In this document: piece by piece, positions 10,513 through 19,767 of the stretch | Position numbering within the stretch: position 1 is the stretch's first letter | How the letters are laid out: every line of letters begins with the position of its first letter | Assembly (NCBI GenBank): GCA_017994835.1 | Contig: JAGOKC010000005.1 | Coordinates: 14,910 to 48,537 of the forward strand | Direction of reading: 5' to 3' | Source: Aquabacterium sp. | GTDB taxonomy: Bacteria > Pseudomonadota > Gammaproteobacteria > Burkholderiales > Burkholderiaceae_C | DNA length: 33,628 nucleotides | Program-made: the position numbers and the translations under genes | The notes under the pieces: model-generated | What the model saw: the letters and a program-made list of their open reading frames with translations, nothing else | The model's database searches: none | What the model was told of the DNA's origin: nothing

Positions 10513-10545
10513 GCGGAAATCCGGGGTCGCCCCAGGCCTTTCCGC
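10513..10545 (-). promoter_or_regulatory. Stem-loop in the trpF-trpB gap
   Basis: GCGGAAA (10513-10519) pairs with TTTCCGC (10539-10545), and inside it GGGG (10523-10526) pairs with CCCC (10530-10533) around TCG. There is no T-run on either strand, so it is not a standard terminator. It ends 24 bases before the trpB start. Possible roles are mRNA stability or control of trpB translation. Confidence 0.45.
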
Positions 10546-10547
10546 GC

Positions 10548-11204
10548 TCATGCGGCTTCGGCGCATGACCGATCGGCCTCCCGCACGGCCTGACAAAACT
10601 GGCGCATCAATCCGGTGTCCTTGAGGCCCTTGCCGACCTCGACACCCGAACTGACATCCACCGCCCACGGCCTCACCGCCCTCACCCCCGCAGCCACATT
10701 GCCCGGATGCAAACCACCGGAGAGGATCATGGGCCGAGCAAGCTGACGCGGCAGCAAAGTCCAATCAAACACCTGTCCACCGCCACCGTAACCTTCGACA
10801 TGGGCATCGACCAACATCGCCTGGGCAGAAGCGAACGACAGGCTGAAGTTTAACAAATCGAAACCGGGAGCCATGCGGGCAGCACGCAAGTAGGGTCGCT
10901 GCGACGCCTCGCACTCGGCGGGGGTCTCGTCCCCATGAAACTGCAGCAAGGCGTTGGGCACCTCATTGAGTGCCGCCTGCACCAGCGAGGGCGACGCATT
11001 CACCAGCAACACCACCGGGGTCACGAAGGGCGGCAGGCGGCGTGCCAGCACACCTGCGCGCGCGGCATCCACGTAACGGGGGCTCTTGTTGTAAAGCACC
11101 AGACCAATGGCATCGGCACCGGCCTCGACGGCGGCATCGACATCGGCCTCGCGGGTCAAGCCACAAATCTTGATGCGCGTACGGTGAGCGAGAAAAGAAG
11201 ACAT
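10548..11204 (-). CDS. trpF: Phosphoribosylanthranilate isomerase
   Basis: This (beta/alpha)8-barrel enzyme catalyses the Amadori rearrangement of phosphoribosylanthranilate in tryptophan synthesis. The general base is C14 in RIKICGLT, and the general acid is D133 in [14 protein letters not shown] (88-93), [10 protein letters not shown] (161-170) and DVSSGVE (183-189) are the expected barrel-end motifs. The 218-residue length is normal. The gene lies 99 bases after truA and heads trpFBA-accD. Its promoter, if separate, would be in the 11205-11303 gap, which also holds a weak terminator-like hairpin. Confidence 0.96.
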   Translation of the reverse strand: MSSFLAHRTRIKICGLTREADVDAAVEAGADAIGLVLYNKSPRYVDAARAGVLARRLPPFVTPVVLLVNASPSLVQAALNEVPNALLQFHGDETPAECEASQRPYLRAARMAPGFDLLNFSLSFASAQAMLVDAHVEGYGGGGQVFDWTLLPRQLARPMILSGGLHPGNVAAGVRAVRPWAVDVSSGVEVGKGLKDTGLMRQFCQAVREADRSCAEAA

Positions 11205-11258
11205 CCAGAAAGCATGGGTCGGCTTGCAACCCGTCGGTGTCGAAGTCTGGATTGTCGC

Positions 11259-11276
11259 AAAAAAGCGTTCGGACGC
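11259..11276 (-). terminator. Weak terminator-like hairpin after truA
   Basis: On the minus strand GCGT (11276-11273) and ACGC (11268-11265) flank a 4-base loop and are followed directly by six T residues (11264-11259). Two G-T pairs could lengthen the stem. It is short for an intrinsic terminator and may only attenuate transcription from truA into trpF. Confidence 0.3.
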
Positions 11277-11303
11277 CCAGCATTGCGTTCAGATGGCGAG
11301 AAA

Positions 11304-12182
11304 TCAGCCTGGCAACCAGTCCATGGCAGCCACATGCTCCGGCAAATGCCAGGTCGCGTCGTAGCGCGGCCCCATGAAATACAAGCCACCTGCCGAGAAT
11401 GTCGGTGCTGCAACCTTGCGGTCGCGGGCCTCGAGCACCACGCGCACCCAGTCCGGATGTTGCACACCCGTGCCCACCATGATCAGACACCCCATGATGT
11501 TGCGGATCATGTGGTGCAAAAAGGCCTGCCCTTCGAAATCAAAGCGCCAATAGGCCGAGCTCCGTCCCGGTACCTGGCAGCGACGAATCTGGATGTCTCG
11601 CAAGTGCTTGACCGGCGTAGGCGACTGACACATCGACGAGCGAAACGAACTGAAGTCGTGCTCTCCCACCAGATGGGCTGCAGCAGCCTGCATGGCCGGG
11701 AGGTCCAGGGGGCGAAACACCCATCCCACACGTCCCGATTCCAATGCGGGTCGCACAGGTGCTTCCAGCACAATGTAGGCGTAACGACGCCCCCGAGCGC
11801 TGTTGCGGGCGTGGAACGCCTTGTTCACCTCGACCGCCCATTGGACGGCAACATCGGGGGGCAAAAAGGTGTTGGTGCCCCGGACCCACGAAAACGGGTC
11901 TCGGGCCAGGTCGGTGTCAAGGTGAACGACCTGGTTGATGCCATGCACACCCGCATCGGTGCGCCCGGCACACATCACCTTGATCGGTCGCACGGCAAAC
12001 TGCGACAGCGCTGTCTCCAGGACATCCTGCACGGTCCCACCACCGGGCTGACTTTGCCAGCCCTTGTAAGCCGATCCAAGGTAAGAAACACCAAGGGCGA
12101 CCCTTCGGGTCGCCCCTGTCGGCGATGGGCTGTCAGCGACAGGTGGCGCACCAGCGCCCCCTGTCGGGATCACATCAGGCAT
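11304..12182 (-). CDS. truA: tRNA pseudouridine(38-40) synthase
   Basis: This enzyme converts uridines 38-40 in the anticodon arm of many tRNAs to pseudouridine. The catalytic aspartate is D76 in CAGRTDAGVHG. RRYAYIV and the C-terminal FLHHMIRNIMG segment are standard TruA motifs. The core begins near residue 27 (RVALGVSYLGSAYKGWQSQ). It is preceded by an unusual Pro/Gly/Ala-rich extension of about 25 residues, partly encoded by a 9-bp-stem hairpin (12095-12115). The ATG at 12182 is six bases after the fimV stop, so it is probably in the fimV transcript, a standard pairing. Confidence 0.95.
   Translation of the reverse strand: MPDVIPTGGAGAPPVADSPSPTGATRRVALGVSYLGSAYKGWQSQPGGGTVQDVLETALSQFAVRPIKVMCAGRTDAGVHGINQVVHLDTDLARDPFSWVRGTNTFLPPDVAVQWAVEVNKAFHARNSARGRRYAYIVLEAPVRPALESGRVGWVFRPLDLPAMQAAAAHLVGEHDFSSFRSSMCQSPTPVKHLRDIQIRRCQVPGRSSAYWRFDFEGQAFLHHMIRNIMGCLIMVGTGVQHPDWVRVVLEARDRKVAAPTFSAGGLYFMGPRYDATWHLPEHVAAMDWLPG
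12095..12115. repeat. Hairpin inside the 5' end of truA
   Basis: GGGCGACCC (12095-12103) and GGGTCGCCC (12107-12115) form a perfect 9-bp inverted repeat with a 3-base loop. It lies at codons 23-29 of truA, at the junction between the variable N-terminal extension and the conserved core. Confidence 0.55.
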
Positions 12183-12188
12183 GCCACC

Positions 12189-14813
12189 TCAACCCAGACT
12201 GTCCAGCATGGTTTGAGCACGGCTCTTGAGGCTGTCATCTTGCGCGTTGTCAACAACTTCCTGAAGCAACTCGCGCGCACCATCGACATCGCCAATTTGA
12301 CGGAACTCCTGCGCCAGATCGAACTTGCGGGCCATCGGATCAGAGCTCACAGGTGCATCGGACTGAGGCATCTGATCCAGCTCTTCATCGGTGACGAGAC
12401 CAGACTTGGTGGTCGAAGCCGAGTCGAGATCCAGACTGATTTCACCCAGGTCGAACGGCATGCTGCCCGAAGCGGTTGGCTCAGTCGAGCCTGCTGCGCG
12501 TGCAGGGGCAGGCTCGATCGGGGCAGCTGGCATGTCATCCAACGACAAGTCAAAGTCGATGTCACCGCTGGCAGGTGCAACCGTCTGTGTGATTTCACCA
12601 CTGGGCAGCGAATCCAGCTCTGGCAACTCAAGGTCTGCCAGTTGGTCACCATTTTGAACCTGTGGCGACACAGAATCCGAGACTTCACCCTGCTGCGAGT
12701 CACGCCCGCCATCAAGCTGCAGGTCAACCAAGGCATCCTGCGGTGCTGGCTGGGTGTCAAACCCGGTCGGTGCCACGGAATGCGGCACAGTGCTGGCACC
12801 GAGATGATCGGACGAAGACGTTTCCGCAGCGACACCGCCACCAGGCTTGCCGCCAGGCTGATACAGCGGGTTGTCAGAGTCAATGCTCAGACCGAGTTCC
12901 TGAGTCTTGAGCCACTCTTCGCCTGCACCGTTGGTCAACCCAAACAGTTGCACGGCCAGCGACTCGTAACCCTTGGTGTCACGACGTTTGGCATACACCT
13001 CAAGCAACTTCACACGCACCGCCAGACGATCGGGGGTACTGCGCAAGGCTTCCTTGAGGATTTCCTCCGCCTGCAGATCACGACCGTAGGCCAGATACAC
13101 ATCGGCCTCTGCGACGGGATCCACGTCACCGATGGCATCAAGCTGGCTCAACGAGTAGCTCATGGACGAAGGACCGGCCGTGGCATCACGGGTGTCCACT
13201 CGCTGACCACCGCTGGCACCGAAGAAGGAGTCAGGTTGCAGACGGCTTTCGAGGAAGGAGGTTTCACCGGTGTCCGCGCGTCGGCGTGACCGCAGGAACA
13301 TCGCAATACCCGCAAGCAAGGCCAAGCCAGCACCACCGGCAACGACCCACATCGGGTTGAGAGACGACAGGAAGCCCGGTTCGTCTTCAGCCACCATCGG
13401 CAATCCAGCCGCCGGCAACGAAGGTTGCGAGGCCACGACAGGGGCCACAACCGTGGACGCAGCCTCGGCCACGGAAGCCACTTCAGAGGCGGCGCTGGCG
13501 ACGACCTCAGCCGCACTGGCAGCCACATCGACAGCACTGGCTGCCGCAGAGGCAGCTTGCGAAGCGGCCACCGCCGCAGCAGAAGCGACTGAAGGAACAG
13601 AAGGCACGGCCGCTGGCGTCACCACAGCTGGCAGCTTGGGCGGAACCGGCTTGCTGGCCGCGGCCACCACAGCGGTTTGCTCCTTGAGCTTGCGCAGCTC
13701 ATCAAGGTTCTTCGACAACTCGGCGACGCGCTTGCCACTGTCTTGGGTGGCACGAGCCTTGGCCAGACGGTCTTCAGCAGCAGAAGCAGCCGTACTGACG
13801 GAACCCTTGCTCAATGTGAGCTTGTCAGGGGTAGGCGCAGCCGCCTGTTTGCGGTCTTGGACCTCGGCTTCCACCTTGCCCTTGGCCTGACGCTGGGCAG
13901 GTGCGGCCGCTTCGACACCCACAGCACCCGCGAGTCGCTGACGGTAGGTGGCAAAGTCAGCACTTTGAGCCAAAATGAACTGGCGCGCCTCGGTAGGCGA
14001 AACCGCCTTCGCCTGCTCGCTCGAAGGCAAGGTCAGCACGGCGCCAGAGCGCAGGCGGTTCATGTTCTGACCTTGGAAGGCGTTGGGATTCTGACGGTAC
14101 AGGCCCACCAGCATCTGATCGAGCGACACGCCGCTGATGAGATTGCGATTGGCAATGCTCGACAGGGTGTCGCCACGGCGCACTGCCACGGCACCCTTGT
14201 CGGACGACTGAGCAACCGGAGCAGGTGCAGGCCTAGCCGCCGCAGCCGCTGGTTTGGCTGCAGGCGCTGCATCAGCCTGCGGAGCCGATGCAGGTCGGCT
14301 TGGTCGAGTGACCTGTGCAGGTGCGGCGGTCGCAGCGACAGGTGCCGTCATCACGGGTGCGACAGGTTGCGCCACCGAGCGCGTGGAGGGTGGATCAAAC
14401 AGCAGGGTGTATTCACGGACCAGACGCCCAGCAGACCAACCCAAGTCGAGAATGACGTCAACAAAGGGCTCCTGAACGGTCCGATCACTGGCGATGCGCA
14501 GGTAAGGCCGTCCGTCAGCACGGCGCTGCATCACGATGGATGCACCCGAGAGCACGGCGTTGTAGTCCACCCCTGCAGCACGGTAGGTTTCTGGCGACGC
14601 CACCCGAACCTGCAGGGTTGAACCCTCTTCAGGGTTGAGGCTGGTGATGTCGATCTCAGCACGCAGGGGTTCACCCAACGCAGATTTGACGCTCAGTTTG
14701 CCTAAACCAAGCGCCGAAGCAGACATTGGCAAGGCAGACAGAACTGCAACAGCGGCTGCCACGGCAACCCGATTCAGGGCGAAGCGCCCAACGGACAACG
14801 AATGATCTTTCAA
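12189..14813 (-). CDS. fimV: FimV-type polar landmark / LysM protein
   Basis: This large envelope protein of about 874 residues is linked in Pseudomonas to type IV pilus function, twitching and polar organisation. A signal peptide (hydrophobic run about 14-34, ending SASA) is followed by the FimV N-terminal domain LGLGKLSVKSALGEPLRAEI. An Ala/Pro linker precedes a peptidoglycan-binding LysM domain (about 210-265, VRRGDTLSSIANRN). Next are a coiled-coil-prone stretch, a long Ala/Ser/Val low-complexity linker, one membrane segment (about 480-505), and an acidic cytoplasmic region with a TPR-like helix pair. The last 45 residues (MARKFDLAQEFRQIGDVDGA onward) are the conserved FimV C-terminal domain. 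No ATG fits the start. I prefer the TTG at 14813 because GGGAG lies 5 bases upstream; a TTG at 14825 is the alternative. It has its own promoter and precedes truA. Confidence 0.93.
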   Translation of the reverse strand: MKDHSLSVGRFALNRVAVAAAVAVLSALPMSASALGLGKLSVKSALGEPLRAEIDITSLNPEEGSTLQVRVASPETYRAAGVDYNAVLSGASIVMQRRADGRPYLRIASDRTVQEPFVDVILDLGWSAGRLVREYTLLFDPPSTRSVAQPVAPVMTAPVAATAAPAQVTRPSRPASAPQADAAPAAKPAAAAARPAPAPVAQSSDKGAVAVRRGDTLSSIANRNLISGVSLDQMLVGLYRQNPNAFQGQNMNRLRSGAVLTLPSSEQAKAVSPTEARQFILAQSADFATYRQRLAGAVGVEAAAPAQRQAKGKVEAEVQDRKQAAAPTPDKLTLSKGSVSTAASAAEDRLAKARATQDSGKRVAELSKNLDELRKLKEQTAVVAAASKPVPPKLPAVVTPAAVPSVPSVASAAAVAASQAASAAASAVDVAASAAEVVASAASEVASVAEAASTVVAPVVASQPSLPAAGLPMVAEDEPGFLSSLNPMWVVAGGAGLALLAGIAMFLRSRRRADTGETSFLESRLQPDSFFGASGGQRVDTRDATAGPSSMSYSLSQLDAIGDVDPVAEADVYLAYGRDLQAEEILKEALRSTPDRLAVRVKLLEVYAKRRDTKGYESLAVQLFGLTNGAGEEWLKTQELGLSIDSDNPLYQPGGKPGGGVAAETSSSDHLGASTVPHSVAPTGFDTQPAPQDALVDLQLDGGRDSQQGEVSDSVSPQVQNGDQLADLELPELDSLPSGEITQTVAPASGDIDFDLSLDDMPAAPIEPAPARAAGSTEPTASGSMPFDLGEISLDLDSASTTKSGLVTDEELDQMPQSDAPVSSDPMARKFDLAQEFRQIGDVDGARELLQEVVDNAQDDSLKSRAQTMLDSLG

Positions 14814-14919
14814 GGCGTCTCCCAACTTGTCACGCGGTGGCCTGATGACCTCGGATGCATCGGGCTCTGGAAAAGACCCCTAGACGCATCAACACCTGCG
14901 GACGGTACGCAGCGAAAAC

Positions 14920-14948
14920 ACAATAGCAGCATGCACATATCGTGACAA
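14920..14948 (-). promoter_or_regulatory. Sigma-70 promoter of fimV
   Basis: On the minus strand TTGTCA (14948-14943) is separated by exactly 17 bases from TATTGT (14925-14920), and TGC just before it gives an extended -10. The predicted start is near 14913, leaving a leader of about 100 bases to fimV. The rest of the gap between fimV and asd (14814-15127) holds only this promoter and the asd terminator. Confidence 0.65.
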
Positions 14949-15082
14949 GCTCATGCAAATACTGATCGCGCTGTACGCCACAGGTTTACCCGGATACTGG
15001 TACCCGTTCCAGCCTGCGAATTGTCGCCGTGTCGCAACAGGGTTTCAGCACGAGCTTGTGACAAAACGTATCGCAAGCCATG

Positions 15083-15105
15083 AAAAACGGGGCTTCAGCG
15101 CCCCG
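15083..15105 (-). terminator. Intrinsic terminator after asd
   Basis: On the minus strand CGGGGC (15105-15100) and GCCCCG (15093-15088) enclose a 6-base loop and are followed by TTTTT (15087-15083). It lies 22 bases after the asd stop and closes the leuC-to-asd block. Confidence 0.8.
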
Positions 15106-15127
15106 CGTGTTGTGTCTGCAACAGTGA

Positions 15128-16261
15128 TCAGCGATCCAGCAGGATGCGCAGCATGCGGCGCAGGGGTTCAGCAGCGCCCCACAGCAACTGGTCGCCAATG
15201 GTGAACGCGCCGACGTATTCCGGCCCCATGGCCAGCTTGCGGATGCGACCCACCGGGATCGTCAGGGTGCCGGTCACGGCCACCGGGGTCAGGTCCTTGA
15301 TCGTGGCCTCTCGGGTGTTGGGCACCACCTTGGCCCAGGGATTGTCGGCCGCGATCATGGCTTCGATCTCCTCGACCGGCACGTCCTTCTTGAGCTTGAA
15401 GGTCAGCGCCTGGCTGTGGCAGCGCATGGCACCGATGCGCACGCAAAAGCCGTCCACCGGTACAGCGGGCGAACCAAAGCCCTCACCCTGACCCAGGATC
15501 TTGTTGGTTTCGGCCATGCCCTTCCACTCTTCCTTGGACTGCCCATTGCCCAGATCCTTGTCGATCCAGGGAATGAGCGAGCCGCCCAGGGGCGCGCCGA
15601 AGTTGGCGGTCTCGGCGGCGGTCAGGGCGCGTTGCTTGGTGATGATCTTGCGATCAATCTCCAAAATGGCACTCTTGGGGTCGTCCAGCAGGGACTTGAC
15701 CTCGGCGTTCAGGGTGCCGAACTGCGTCAGCAGTTCCCGCATGTGCTGAGCGCCGCCGCCCGAGGCCGCCTGGTAGGTCTGGGTGGACATCCACTCGACC
15801 AGACCGGCCTTGTACAGCGCGCCCACGCCGATCAGCATGCAGCTGACGGTGCAGTTGCCGCCGATCCAGTTCTTGCCGCCGTTGGCCAGGCTGTTCTGGA
15901 TCACGGGCATGTTGACCGGGTCCAGCACGATGACGGCGTCGTCCTGCATGCGCAGCGTGGAGGCCGCGTCGATCCAGTGGCCGTTCCAGCCCGTGGCGCG
16001 CAGCTTACCAAAGACCTCGGTGGTGTAGTCGCCGCCCTGCGCCGTGATGATGATGTCGCAGCGCTTGAGTTCGTTGATGTCGTAGGCGTCCTTGAGGGTC
16101 TTCTCGTTCTTGGCCACGGACGGTGCGGCACCGCCGGCGTTCGAAGTCGAGAAGAACAGGGGCTCGAAGTGTTCGAAGTCACCTTCGGCCTGCATGCGGT
16201 CCATCAGGACGGACCCGACCATGCCGCGCCAGCCCACCAAACCAACCAGAGTCGTAGCCAT
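15128..16261 (-). CDS. asd: Aspartate-semialdehyde dehydrogenase
   Basis: This enzyme reduces aspartyl-4-phosphate to aspartate semialdehyde with NADPH. It is the branch point to lysine/diaminopimelate, threonine, methionine and isoleucine. The N-terminal NADP loop is [13 protein letters not shown] (7-19). The catalytic cysteine is C137 in GGNCTVS, and the catalytic histidine lies in [13 protein letters not shown]. The frame is open to 16303, but the ATG at 16261 has GAGG upstream and gives [13 protein letters not shown], the standard start (377 residues). The sequence is of the E. coli/Vibrio Asd1 type. leuB lies 45 bases upstream, and an intrinsic terminator follows. Confidence 0.97.
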   Translation of the reverse strand: MATTLVGLVGWRGMVGSVLMDRMQAEGDFEHFEPLFFSTSNAGGAAPSVAKNEKTLKDAYDINELKRCDIIITAQGGDYTTEVFGKLRATGWNGHWIDAASTLRMQDDAVIVLDPVNMPVIQNSLANGGKNWIGGNCTVSCMLIGVGALYKAGLVEWMSTQTYQAASGGGAQHMRELLTQFGTLNAEVKSLLDDPKSAILEIDRKIITKQRALTAAETANFGAPLGGSLIPWIDKDLGNGQSKEEWKGMAETNKILGQGEGFGSPAVPVDGFCVRIGAMRCHSQALTFKLKKDVPVEEIEAMIAADNPWAKVVPNTREATIKDLTPVAVTGTLTIPVGRIRKLAMGPEYVGAFTIGDQLLWGAAEPLRRMLRILLDR

Positions 16262-16306
16262 GTTTTTATCCTCTTGATACTGAATCTGTGACGAAGGGCG
16301 CAAGCC

Positions 16307-17392
16307 TCAACCTTGTGCCTTGAGCGCAGCCACCACGGCCTCACCCATCTGGGCCGTGCCGACCTTCTGCGTGCCTTCGCTGAAGATGTCGGGGGTGCGC
16401 AAACCTTGCTCCAGCACGCTCTGCACGGCGCGTTCGATGCGGCTGGCGGCCTCTTCCTGGTTCAGGCTGAAGCGCAGCATCATGGCGGCGCTCAGGATGG
16501 TGGCCAGGGGGTTGGCGACGCCCTTGCCGGCAATGTCAGGGGCCGAGCCGTGGCTGGGCTCGTACAGGCCCTGTCCCTTGGCGTTGAGCGAGGCCGAAGG
16601 CAGCATGCCAATCGAGCCGGTCAGCATGGCCGCCGCGTCAGACAGGATGTCACCAAACAGGTTGCCGGTAAAGAGCACGTCGAACTTCTTGGGAGCTTTG
16701 ACCAGCTGCATCGCGGCGTTGTCCACGTACATGTGGTCCAGCTCGATGTCCGGGTACTGGGCGTGCACCTCGGTGACGACGTCCTTCCAGAACTGGAAGG
16801 TTTCCAGCACGTTGGCCTTGTCCACACTGGTGACGCGCTTGCTGCGCTTGCGTGCGGCCTGGAAGGCCACGTGGGCGATGCGCTCGATCTCCGGGCGCGT
16901 GTAGCGCATGGTGTCGAAGCCCTCTTCTGCACCCTTGAATTCCCCATCAGGCGCGACGCGGCGGCCCCTTGGCTGACCGAAGTACACGTCGCCGGTCAGC
17001 TCGCGGATGATGAGGATGTCCAGGCCGGCCACCAGTTCGGGCTTGAGGCTGGAGGCGTGGGTCAGCTGCGGGTAGCAGATGGCCGGACGGAAGTTGGCGA
17101 ACAGGCCCATGTTCTTGCGCAGGCCCAGGATGGCCTGCTCTGGGCGCAGATGGCGTTCGAGCTTGTCGTATTTCCAGTCGCCCACAGCGCCGAACAGCAC
17201 GGCGTCGGATTCCATGGCCAGTTTCAGGGTGTGCTCAGGCAGCGGATGGCCGTGGGCGTCGAAGGCGGCGCCCCCGACCTTGGCCTCGTCCATCTGCAAA
17301 GGCAGGTCCAGGACCTGGAGCACCTTCACCGCCTCGGCGACGATCTCGGAACCGATGCCGTCACCCGGCAGCACTGCAATCTTCATGACCAT
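16307..17392 (-). CDS. leuB: 3-Isopropylmalate dehydrogenase
   Basis: This enzyme oxidatively decarboxylates 3-isopropylmalate to 2-oxoisocaproate in leucine synthesis, using NAD and Mg/Mn. Landmarks are [13 protein letters not shown] near the N-terminus, the substrate segment [13 protein letters not shown], and [16 protein letters not shown] sequence around the catalytic Asp/Asn. Also present is the C-terminal NAD-binding stretch [17 protein letters not shown]. The 361-residue length is normal. Two near-adjacent ATGs (17392 and 17386) are possible starts. It lies 26 bases after leuD. Confidence 0.97.
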   Translation of the reverse strand: MVMKIAVLPGDGIGSEIVAEAVKVLQVLDLPLQMDEAKVGGAAFDAHGHPLPEHTLKLAMESDAVLFGAVGDWKYDKLERHLRPEQAILGLRKNMGLFANFRPAICYPQLTHASSLKPELVAGLDILIIRELTGDVYFGQPRGRRVAPDGEFKGAEEGFDTMRYTRPEIERIAHVAFQAARKRSKRVTSVDKANVLETFQFWKDVVTEVHAQYPDIELDHMYVDNAAMQLVKAPKKFDVLFTGNLFGDILSDAAAMLTGSIGMLPSASLNAKGQGLYEPSHGSAPDIAGKGVANPLATILSAAMMLRFSLNQEEAASRIERAVQSVLEQGLRTPDIFSEGTQKVGTAQMGEAVVAALKAQG

Positions 17393-17418
17393 GTTGGAAT
17401 CTCAGCGGGAAAAGGAAA

Positions 17419-18066
17419 TCAGACGATGCGGTTGTTCAACCAGGGCTTTTGCGCCAGACGCTCGGCTTCGAAGGCCTTGATCTTGTCAGCGTGCTGCAGG
17501 GTCAGGCCGATGTCGTCGAAGCCGTTGAGCAGGCAGTACTTGCGGAAAGCCTGCACCTCAAAAGCGAGCTCGGTGCCGTCGGGCTTGACCACGACCTGAC
17601 GCTCCAGATCAATGGTGAGCTGATAGCCAGGGAACGCCGCCACTTCGTTGAACAACTGGTCCACCTGCTGCTCGCTCAATTGGATGGGCAGCAGGCCGTT
17701 CTTGAAGCTGTTGTTGAAAAAGATGTCGGCGAAGCTGGGAGCGATGATGGCGCGAAAACCGTACTGGTCGAGCGCCCAGGGGGCATGCTCGCGGCTGGAG
17801 CCACAACCGAAGTTCTTGCGGGCCAGCAGCACCGATGCGCCTTGGTAGCGCGGCTGGTTCAGCACGAAGTCGGGGTTGGGCTTGCGGGTGGCCGGGTCCT
17901 GGCCGGGTTCGCCCGCGTCCAGATAGCGCCATTCATCGAACAGGTTGGGACCGAAGCCCGTGCGCTTGATCGACTTCAGGAACTGCTTGGGGATGATCGC
18001 GTCGGTGTCGACGTTTTCCCGGTCCATCGGGGCCACGAGCCCCTTGTGAATGCGGAATGCTTGCAT
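17419..18066 (-). CDS. leuD: 3-Isopropylmalate dehydratase small subunit
   Basis: This is the swivel-domain subunit of isopropylmalate isomerase, and it works with LeuC to convert 2- to 3-isopropylmalate. [16 protein letters not shown] (19-34) and the substrate-binding [14 protein letters not shown] segment are diagnostic. The 215-residue length is usual for the proteobacterial long form. It is separated from its partner leuC by a small lipoprotein gene. The start at 18066 is nine bases after that gene's stop. Confidence 0.97.
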   Translation of the reverse strand: MQAFRIHKGLVAPMDRENVDTDAIIPKQFLKSIKRTGFGPNLFDEWRYLDAGEPGQDPATRKPNPDFVLNQPRYQGASVLLARKNFGCGSSREHAPWALDQYGFRAIIAPSFADIFFNNSFKNGLLPIQLSEQQVDQLFNEVAAFPGYQLTIDLERQVVVKPDGTELAFEVQAFRKYCLLNGFDDIGLTLQHADKIKAFEAERLAQKPWLNNRIV

Positions 18067-18075
18067 GGTGTGTGC

Positions 18076-18204
18076 TTACTTGGCGGCGCCAGAGATGGCC
18101 GAACCGGCCTTTTCGATGTCCTGACCCAGCCCTTGCATCGTGTTGCAGGCCGACAGGCCGAGCACGGACAAGGCCACCAGTGCGGAAACAATCAGACGTG
18201 TCAT
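18076..18204 (-). CDS. Entericidin A/B family small lipoprotein
   Basis: This predicted membrane-anchored lipoprotein of 42 residues has a lipoprotein signal peptide (MTRLIVSALVALSVLGLSAC) with lipobox LSAC and lipidated cysteine at residue 20. A short mature part (NTMQGLGQDIEKAGSAISGAAK) is an amphipathic helix typical of EcnA/EcnB. Entericidins form an antidote/toxin pair in E. coli, but for single copies in other proteobacteria the role is not settled. The frame is open to 18267; I chose the ATG at 18204 because AGAGAG precedes it and only this start gives a signal peptide at the N-terminus. It lies inside the leuC-leuD operon with gaps of 37 and 9 bases. Confidence 0.88.
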   Translation of the reverse strand: MTRLIVSALVALSVLGLSACNTMQGLGQDIEKAGSAISGAAK

Positions 18205-18241
18205 ATGCAGACTCTCTTGTGACTCAGACGGTTGACAGGGA

Positions 18242-19651
18242 TCAGGCGATGCGACGAACGTCCACAAAGTGGCCCGTCATCGCAGCGGCCGCGGCCATCG
18301 CCGGGCTGACCAGGTGGGTGCGACCGCCGGCACCTTGACGGCCTTCAAAGTTGCGGTTGCTGGTCGAGGCGCAACGCTCGCCCGGCTCCAGTCGATCGGC
18401 ATTCATGGCCAGACACATGGAGCAACCTGGCTCACGCCATTCGAACCCGGCGGCCTTGAAGATCTGATCCAGGCCTTCGCGCTCCGCCTGCTCCTTGACC
18501 AGCCCCGAACCAGGCACCACCAGGGCCAGCCTGACGTTTGACGCGATGCGGCCGCCGATCTTCTTGACCACAGCTGCAGCTTCACGCATGTCTTCGATGC
18601 GGCTGTTGGTGCACGAACCGATGAAGACCTTGTCGATGTGGATGTCGCTGATGGCCTTGTTGGGCTCCAGCGCCATGTACTGCAGCGCGCGCTCCATGGT
18701 CGAACGCTTGACGGGATCCTTTTCCTTGTCAGGATCGGGCACGCGGTCGTCGATGGACAGCACCATCTCGGGCGAGGTGCCCCAGCTGACTTGCGGCTTG
18801 ATCTGGGCCGCGTCCAGCTCGACCACGGTGTCAAAGACGGCATCCGGGTCGGAGTGCAGCGTGCGCCAGTAGGCGATGGCCTGCTCCAGCTCGACGCCCT
18901 TGGGGCTGAAGGGACGGTTCTGAACGTAGTTGATGGTGGTGTCGTCCACCGCCACCAGACCGGCTCGCGCGCCTGCCTCAATGGCCATGTTGCAGATGGT
19001 CATGCGGCCTTCCATGCTCAGGGCACGGATGGCGCTGCCAGCAAACTCAATGGTGTAGCCGGTGCCGCCGGCCGTGCCGATCTTGCCGATGATGGCCAGC
19101 ACGATGTCCTTGCCAGAGCAGCCCTGGGGCAAAGTACCCTCGACCTTGATCAGCATGTTCCTGGCCTTCTTGGCCAGCAGCGTCTGGGTGGCGAGCACGT
19201 GCTCGACTTCCGACGTGCCGATGCCGTGGGCCAGCGCACCGAAGGCACCATGTGTGGAGGTGTGGCTGTCGCCGCAAACCACGGTCATGCCGGGCAGCGT
19301 GGCACCCTGCTCCGGGCCGATCACGTGCACGATGCCCTGGCGCTTGTCACCCATCTTGAACTGGGTGATGCCCACGCGGTCGCAGTTCTGGTCAAGCGTG
19401 TCCACCTGCAGCTTGGAGATCGGGTCCTTGATGCCTTCACTGCGATCGGTGGTGGGCACGTTGTGGTCGCTCACCGCCAGGTTGGCCGACAAGCGCCAAA
19501 CCTTGCGACCAGCGATGTCCAGTCCTTCAAACGCCTGCGGGCTGGTGACTTCATGCACCAGATGGCGATCAATGTAGAGGGTGGCGGTGCCATCTTCTTC
19601 CGTGTGGACGACGTGCTCGTCCCAGATCTTGTCGTAGAGGGTGCGTCCCAT
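18242..19651 (-). CDS. leuC: 3-Isopropylmalate dehydratase large subunit
   Basis: This [4Fe-4S] aconitase-family subunit of isopropylmalate isomerase has cluster ligands C347 ([10 protein letters not shown]), C410 and C413 (PGCSMC). [25 protein letters not shown] (about 128-151) is the family signature region. The 469-residue length is normal. It is the first gene of leuC-entericidin-leuD-leuB-asd. The 116 bases between its start and the upstream lif gene hold overlapping hairpins (19671-19695) and a TAAAAT at 19711-19706, so the operon promoter is probably there. Confidence 0.97.
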   Translation of the reverse strand: MGRTLYDKIWDEHVVHTEEDGTATLYIDRHLVHEVTSPQAFEGLDIAGRKVWRLSANLAVSDHNVPTTDRSEGIKDPISKLQVDTLDQNCDRVGITQFKMGDKRQGIVHVIGPEQGATLPGMTVVCGDSHTSTHGAFGALAHGIGTSEVEHVLATQTLLAKKARNMLIKVEGTLPQGCSGKDIVLAIIGKIGTAGGTGYTIEFAGSAIRALSMEGRMTICNMAIEAGARAGLVAVDDTTINYVQNRPFSPKGVELEQAIAYWRTLHSDPDAVFDTVVELDAAQIKPQVSWGTSPEMVLSIDDRVPDPDKEKDPVKRSTMERALQYMALEPNKAISDIHIDKVFIGSCTNSRIEDMREAAAVVKKIGGRIASNVRLALVVPGSGLVKEQAEREGLDQIFKAAGFEWREPGCSMCLAMNADRLEPGERCASTSNRNFEGRQGAGGRTHLVSPAMAAAAAMTGHFVDVRRIA

Positions 19652-19670
19652 GGTCCTGTCGCTCGGGGAA

Positions 19671-19695
19671 GGGGCAGACTGCCCCCAGGTTGGGG
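19671..19695 (-). promoter_or_regulatory. Overlapping, mutually exclusive hairpins in the leuC leader
   Basis: GGGGCAG (19671-19677) pairs with CTGCCCC (19679-19685), and CCCCA (19683-19687) pairs with TGGGG (19691-19695). The two stems share bases 19683-19685, so they cannot both form fully. They lie 20-44 bases before the leuC start, with no T-run. An operator or a leader switch is possible; neither is shown. Confidence 0.35.
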
Positions 19696-19767
19696 AAAGT
19701 TGCCGATTTTACGACAGACAGGGCATTTTGGTTCCGCGCCACTACAAAGCGCACAAACCTCGTCAGT

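Noticed and set aside
10935..13289. 784-codon plus-strand frame spanning trpF, truA and fimV
   Set aside because: It crosses three recognisable genes on the other strand and shows no protein-family character.
19718..19735. Five-codon frame (MPCLS) as a leucine leader peptide before leuC
   Set aside because: It has only one leucine codon, no ribosome-binding site and no terminator/antiterminator pair after it.
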